DNA from: Bacteroidota bacterium
Lineage (GTDB): Bacteria > Bacteroidota > Bacteroidia > Bacteroidales > Prolixibacteraceae
NCBI GenBank assembly: GCA_030691295.1
Contig: JAUYEQ010000647.1
Span: 1 to 7,606 of the forward strand
Reading direction: 5' to 3'
Length of the DNA: 7,606 nucleotides
In this document: positions 4,622 to 7,606 of the stretch, in pieces
Numbering within the stretch: the stretch's first letter is position 1
How the letters are laid out: each line of letters starts with the position of its first letter
Position numbers and translations under genes: made by a program
The notes under the pieces: generated by a model
The model's database searches: none
Told to the model about the DNA's origin: nothing
What the model saw: the letters and a program-made list of their open reading frames with translations, nothing else

Positions 4622-7606
4622 TTATTTAAAAATATACTTTATACCAATCTGCATTTGCCAGCGTGAACTTGGGCTAACAAAGTCTCTGAAAGTTTGACTC
4701 AACACTGTTTGAGTAGAACCTCCACCAGCTGTTCCGGAAGGTATGAAAGGCATTGTGAATGTTGGTGCAGCAGTCGCAGTAGGCTTGGAGACCATATTCA
4801 GGAATTGGTATTGCTGGAAACCCAAAATAGTGGTTTTTTCAACTCCCCAGTTTTTATTAATGAAGTTGCCAAAATTGACAATATCAAAAGAAAGCCGAAG
4901 TGTATTACGTCTGCTATTTCCAGTTTTAACAAAGAAATCCTGAGTAAAATTAAGATCCATCTTGTTTATATAAGGAGCAATTCCACCATTTCTTTCTGCA
5001 TATTGCCCTCTGTGCTGGCTCAAATAAGGATCTTGTTTGATAAAATTATCAAGCTGGGCCCATATTTCATCGGTTGTTCTTGGGTCAGCAGCATTTGCTT
5101 TAACAAGTGTAATCTGATCTTTTGTATCAGGGATAAAAATAAGGTCATTCAGGTTAATACCATCGCCATTTAAATCTCCATTGTAGGTATATGAGTAACG
5201 GAAAGGAGAATATCTCTGGAACACAACACCTACTGAAGAAGTTGTCATATCAAAGAAAGACTTGCTATAGGTAGCAGATAAAAGTAAACGGCTAGGGAAA
5301 CTTCCTGCCGAATAACCCAATTCTTCTGAATTTGGATTAATTGCCGGACGAAACTGCCAAGCAGATCTGGCAACTGAAGATGATCCGTCAGTTACGCTCT
5401 TAGATTGTCCAAAAGTATACGAACCATTTACATTCAACCCCTTCAGAGCTCCATCAAAGTCTTTCTGAAGTTGCAATGTTGTATAAATTGAATATCCTTC
5501 TGAGGTATTTTTCATCATCACAGCCGAATTTGCAACAGTACTATTAGTAGTTTTTGTGTATATGGTACGATTATCAACACCTGTCATTTTAAATGCATCA
5601 GCGCTAGTGTCGTCAGGAAGTGCAACATTTGAGTGGTAGATATTATTAATATCTTTATTGTACAAAACCTCGGCAGTTGCAATCCAGCCATTCCCGAATC
5701 TTGCGTCAACAGCAATATTTGTTTTAAATAGTTGCGGATATTTGAAATCTGGATCAACAAAAGCAATATCTGCTCTTGGGGCTGTTCCGGCAGCAGGACC
5801 GTAATTTGGATTACCGTCAAATCCCTGGTCTTTTAATCCAGAACTTGGTCTTGTTAGCTGAGCAAATAGCAAACCGTTGTTCCCAGCCTGATTCGACAAC
5901 CATACATAAGGAGGAGTACCAGAAAAAACACCAGTTCCACCGCGAAGCTGAAGCGAACGATCACCAAACACATCCCAGTTAAATCCCAAACGAGGAGACC
6001 AAAGAGGAGCCGCTTTCGGATATTTTGAAACATCTATTTTCGTTCCTCCCTGAAAGGTTTCAGCAGCTAATTTATCGTTTGGTAATAAATCCGTAAGGAA
6101 AATAGGCATATCCATCCGAAGTCCCATTGTCAGGTTGAGGTTTGGAAATATATTCCATTTATCCTGAGCATAAAATCCAAGTGAAAGAACATCTACTTTT
6201 GCATACGGGAATTCTGGTTGTAATGAGTATGCTTTTGTATATTTTGTAGTTAAACTTTCAAATGTACCTGGTGTTTTTGGTCCGGCCATCCAGGTTTTGT
6301 AATCGTTAACCTCTTTATAGAATGTTTCAAAGCTGTTAAACTCCCAAACACCAGCATAAGAGCGGGCGTATCCATTCAGAAATTTACGGTAATCACTCTG
6401 TGTTCCAATAGTTACTCTGTGTTTACCGGCATTAATTGTAAAATTGTCCTGAATTTGCCAAATATCGCTGTTCAGTTTATTGTTATAAGAGTTTTCCTCA
6501 GTACCAAAAGTAGTAGCAATCAATGAACCTTTTGCATAGTCAGTGCTTTTTGCACCACTTGTATAACTCCAACCAGTACCGTTCAAAATGTCAACCTGAG
6601 GAAAGAAACCTCCATCCATATCGCGATAATCACGAAGGGCTGAATATCCGATCTTCAGAGTATTTGACATTTTTTCGTTGATCGTTGTATTAAGGTCGGC
6701 CATAATTATATTGAAATTATTATTGGTCCGGTAATAAGAAGAAGAGAACGGAATACGGTCAGCACTTGGGCTTCGAGATCCACCAGTAGCACCAGAACCA
6801 CTCGGCATATTTGTATTAAAAGATTTCAAATAGAAATATTTAACACTCAATGAATTTTTGGAGTTAATGTTCCAGTCCAATCGGGCTGTCAAACGATCTG
6901 CTTCTGTTGGTACACTTGAGGTATTGTAACTACCTGGATTATATTCAAATTCGTTCACCAAAAAATCTGAAAGAGTCTGTAGCGTAGCCACATCAACAAT
7001 TGACTGACCATCGCCTTGTTGTCCTTTAGCAGGACTTGGCTGCCAGTCTATAGGTGATTCTTTGCGATCCATTTCACCATTCAGGAATATAAATAACTTG
7101 TCCTTAATAATCGGACCACCTACTGAGAAACCTTTTTGATTGTATGTGAATTTGTTTTTGTCAACTTTTACCGTTTTCTGCTCGCGACCTTCCAGATCAG
7201 GACTTTTGAAATAGTAATAAGCAGATCCGGTCCATTCGTTGGTTCCACTTTTTGTAACTGAATTGATACCCGCTCCGGTAAATGCTCCATTACGAACGTC
7301 ATAAGGTGCAATCATTACCTGAATCTGATCAATTGCTTCTAAACTGATTGGTTCAGTTCCTGATGCTCCGAGAGAAGAACCAAGTCCAAAAGAGTTATTG
7401 AATGAAGCTCCGTCAACAGTGACATTGTTGTAACGATAAGAAGTACCTCCAAAGTTACCATTACTATTCATTGGGGTAAGTTTAGTAAAATCAGAAAGGG
7501 AACGATTAATCGTAGGAAGTTTTTCCATTGCTTCACTTGTAAAAATCTCCTGAGCTCCTGTTCTGTTTGAACTGAATTTTTGGTTTTTAGAACCAATAGC
7601 AAGGAC
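4622..7606 (-). CDS. Oar-like TonB-dependent outer-membrane receptor; 5' end cut by window
   Basis: The frame is open from the right edge to the TAA at 4624-4622, giving 994 visible residues. The ATG at 7528 is internal: the 26 codons before it (VLAIGSKNQKFSSNRTGAQE onward) continue the family sequence. A signal peptide and a carboxypeptidase-regulatory-like domain are expected beyond the edge. Numbering from the edge, residues about 15-125 are the plug domain, with LPTINRSLSDFTKLTP, YNNVTVDGASFNNSFG and EAIDQIQV, then GAFTGAGINSVTKSGTN. The rest is a large beta-barrel with alternating aromatic strands. It ends in SRWQMQIGIKYIFK, an outer-membrane C-terminal strand with Phe one residue from the end. 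Residues 811-821 (DLNGDGINLND) form a calcium-loop-like turn leading to LIFIPD, typical of Oar-type barrels. The protein probably imports a large substrate using TonB-ExbB-ExbD energy; the substrate cannot be told. No SusD-like partner is downstream, and it ends at its own terminator, so it is monocistronic or last in its operon. Confidence 0.93.
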   Translation of the reverse strand, partial: VLAIGSKNQKFSSNRTGAQEIFTSEAMEKLPTINRSLSDFTKLTPMNSNGNFGGTSYRYNNVTVDGASFNNSFGLGSSLGASGTEPISLEAIDQIQVMIAPYDVRNGAFTGAGINSVTKSGTNEWTGSAYYYFKSPDLEGREQKTVKVDKNKFTYNQKGFSVGGPIIKDKLFIFLNGEMDRKESPIDWQPSPAKGQQGDGQSIVDVATLQTLSDFLVNEFEYNPGSYNTSSVPTEADRLTARLDWNINSKNSLSVKYFYLKSFNTNMPSGSGATGGSRSPSADRIPFSSSYYRTNNNFNIIMADLNTTINEKMSNTLKIGYSALRDYRDMDGGFFPQVDILNGTGWSYTSGAKSTDYAKGSLIATTFGTEENSYNNKLNSDIWQIQDNFTINAGKHRVTIGTQSDYRKFLNGYARSYAGVWEFNSFETFYKEVNDYKTWMAGPKTPGTFESLTTKYTKAYSLQPEFPYAKVDVLSLGFYAQDKWNIFPNLNLTMGLRMDMPIFLTDLLPNDKLAAETFQGGTKIDVSKYPKAAPLWSPRLGFNWDVFGDRSLQLRGGTGVFSGTPPYVWLSNQAGNNGLLFAQLTRPSSGLKDQGFDGNPNYGPAAGTAPRADIAFVDPDFKYPQLFKTNIAVDARFGNGWIATAEVLYNKDINNIYHSNVALPDDTSADAFKMTGVDNRTIYTKTTNSTVANSAVMMKNTSEGYSIYTTLQLQKDFDGALKGLNVNGSYTFGQSKSVTDGSSSVARSAWQFRPAINPNSEELGYSAGSFPSRLLLSATYSKSFFDMTTSSVGVVFQRYSPFRYSYTYNGDLNGDGINLNDLIFIPDTKDQITLVKANAADPRTTDEIWAQLDNFIKQDPYLSQHRGQYAERNGGIAPYINKMDLNFTQDFFVKTGNSRRNTLRLSFDIVNFGNFINKNWGVEKTTILGFQQYQFLNMVSKPTATAAPTFTMPFIPSGTAGGGSTQTVLSQTFRDFVSPSSRWQMQIGIKYIFK

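Noticed and set aside
4622..7528. Taking ATG 7528 as the start of the TonB-dependent receptor
   Set aside because: The same frame is open for 26 more codons to the right edge, and those codons encode typical plug-domain sequence, so the true start is outside the window.

Overview
The window looks like a piece of a Bacteroidota chromosome. The evidence is an Oar-type TonB-dependent outer-membrane receptor, starts without a Shine-Dalgarno sequence, promoter-like sites of the TTTG / TAnnTTTG type, and a sensor-fused PEP/pyruvate-binding protein of a kind I associate with this phylum. The genus cannot be named from the sequence. All three genes lie on the minus strand, and the window cuts both outer genes.

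Layout in transcription order, right to left. (1) 7606-4622: the C-terminal 994 residues of an Oar-like TonB-dependent receptor. Its N-terminus lies beyond the right edge, and the ATG at 7528 is internal. It ends at a strong intrinsic terminator (4570-4601). (2) 4621-4407: a 215-bp intergenic stretch holding that terminator, a short REP-like palindromic segment, an 11-bp direct repeat and a weak promoter candidate. (3) 4406-3573: a complete 277-residue FAD/NAD(P)-binding reductase-like protein of the PyrK/NfnA family. It has lost two of the three cluster-ligand cysteines and parts of the dinucleotide loop, and no NfnB partner is visible. (4) 3572-3299: a 274-bp intergenic stretch with an 11-bp perfect inverted repeat, a second hairpin, and a good Bacteroidota promoter candidate whose spacer carries a 14-bp tandem repeat. 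(5) 3298 to the left edge: 1099 codons of one uninterrupted frame for a large multidomain protein. In order it has four tandem 128-residue GAF-like sensory units, a degenerate receiver, an intact-looking receiver with an insertion, and the start of a PEP synthase/PPDK-type ATP-grasp domain, where it is cut.

The three genes do not look like one operon, because a terminator and promoter candidates separate them. The most interesting content is the sensor-PEP/pyruvate-binding fusion, with its gapless four-fold 128-residue repeat, and its neighbour, a reductase homologue apparently stripped of its iron-sulfur site. A functional link between the two (redox or metabolite sensing feeding a phosphotransfer-type domain) is only a hypothesis from proximity. 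No RNA gene, insertion sequence, CRISPR array or phage gene was seen.
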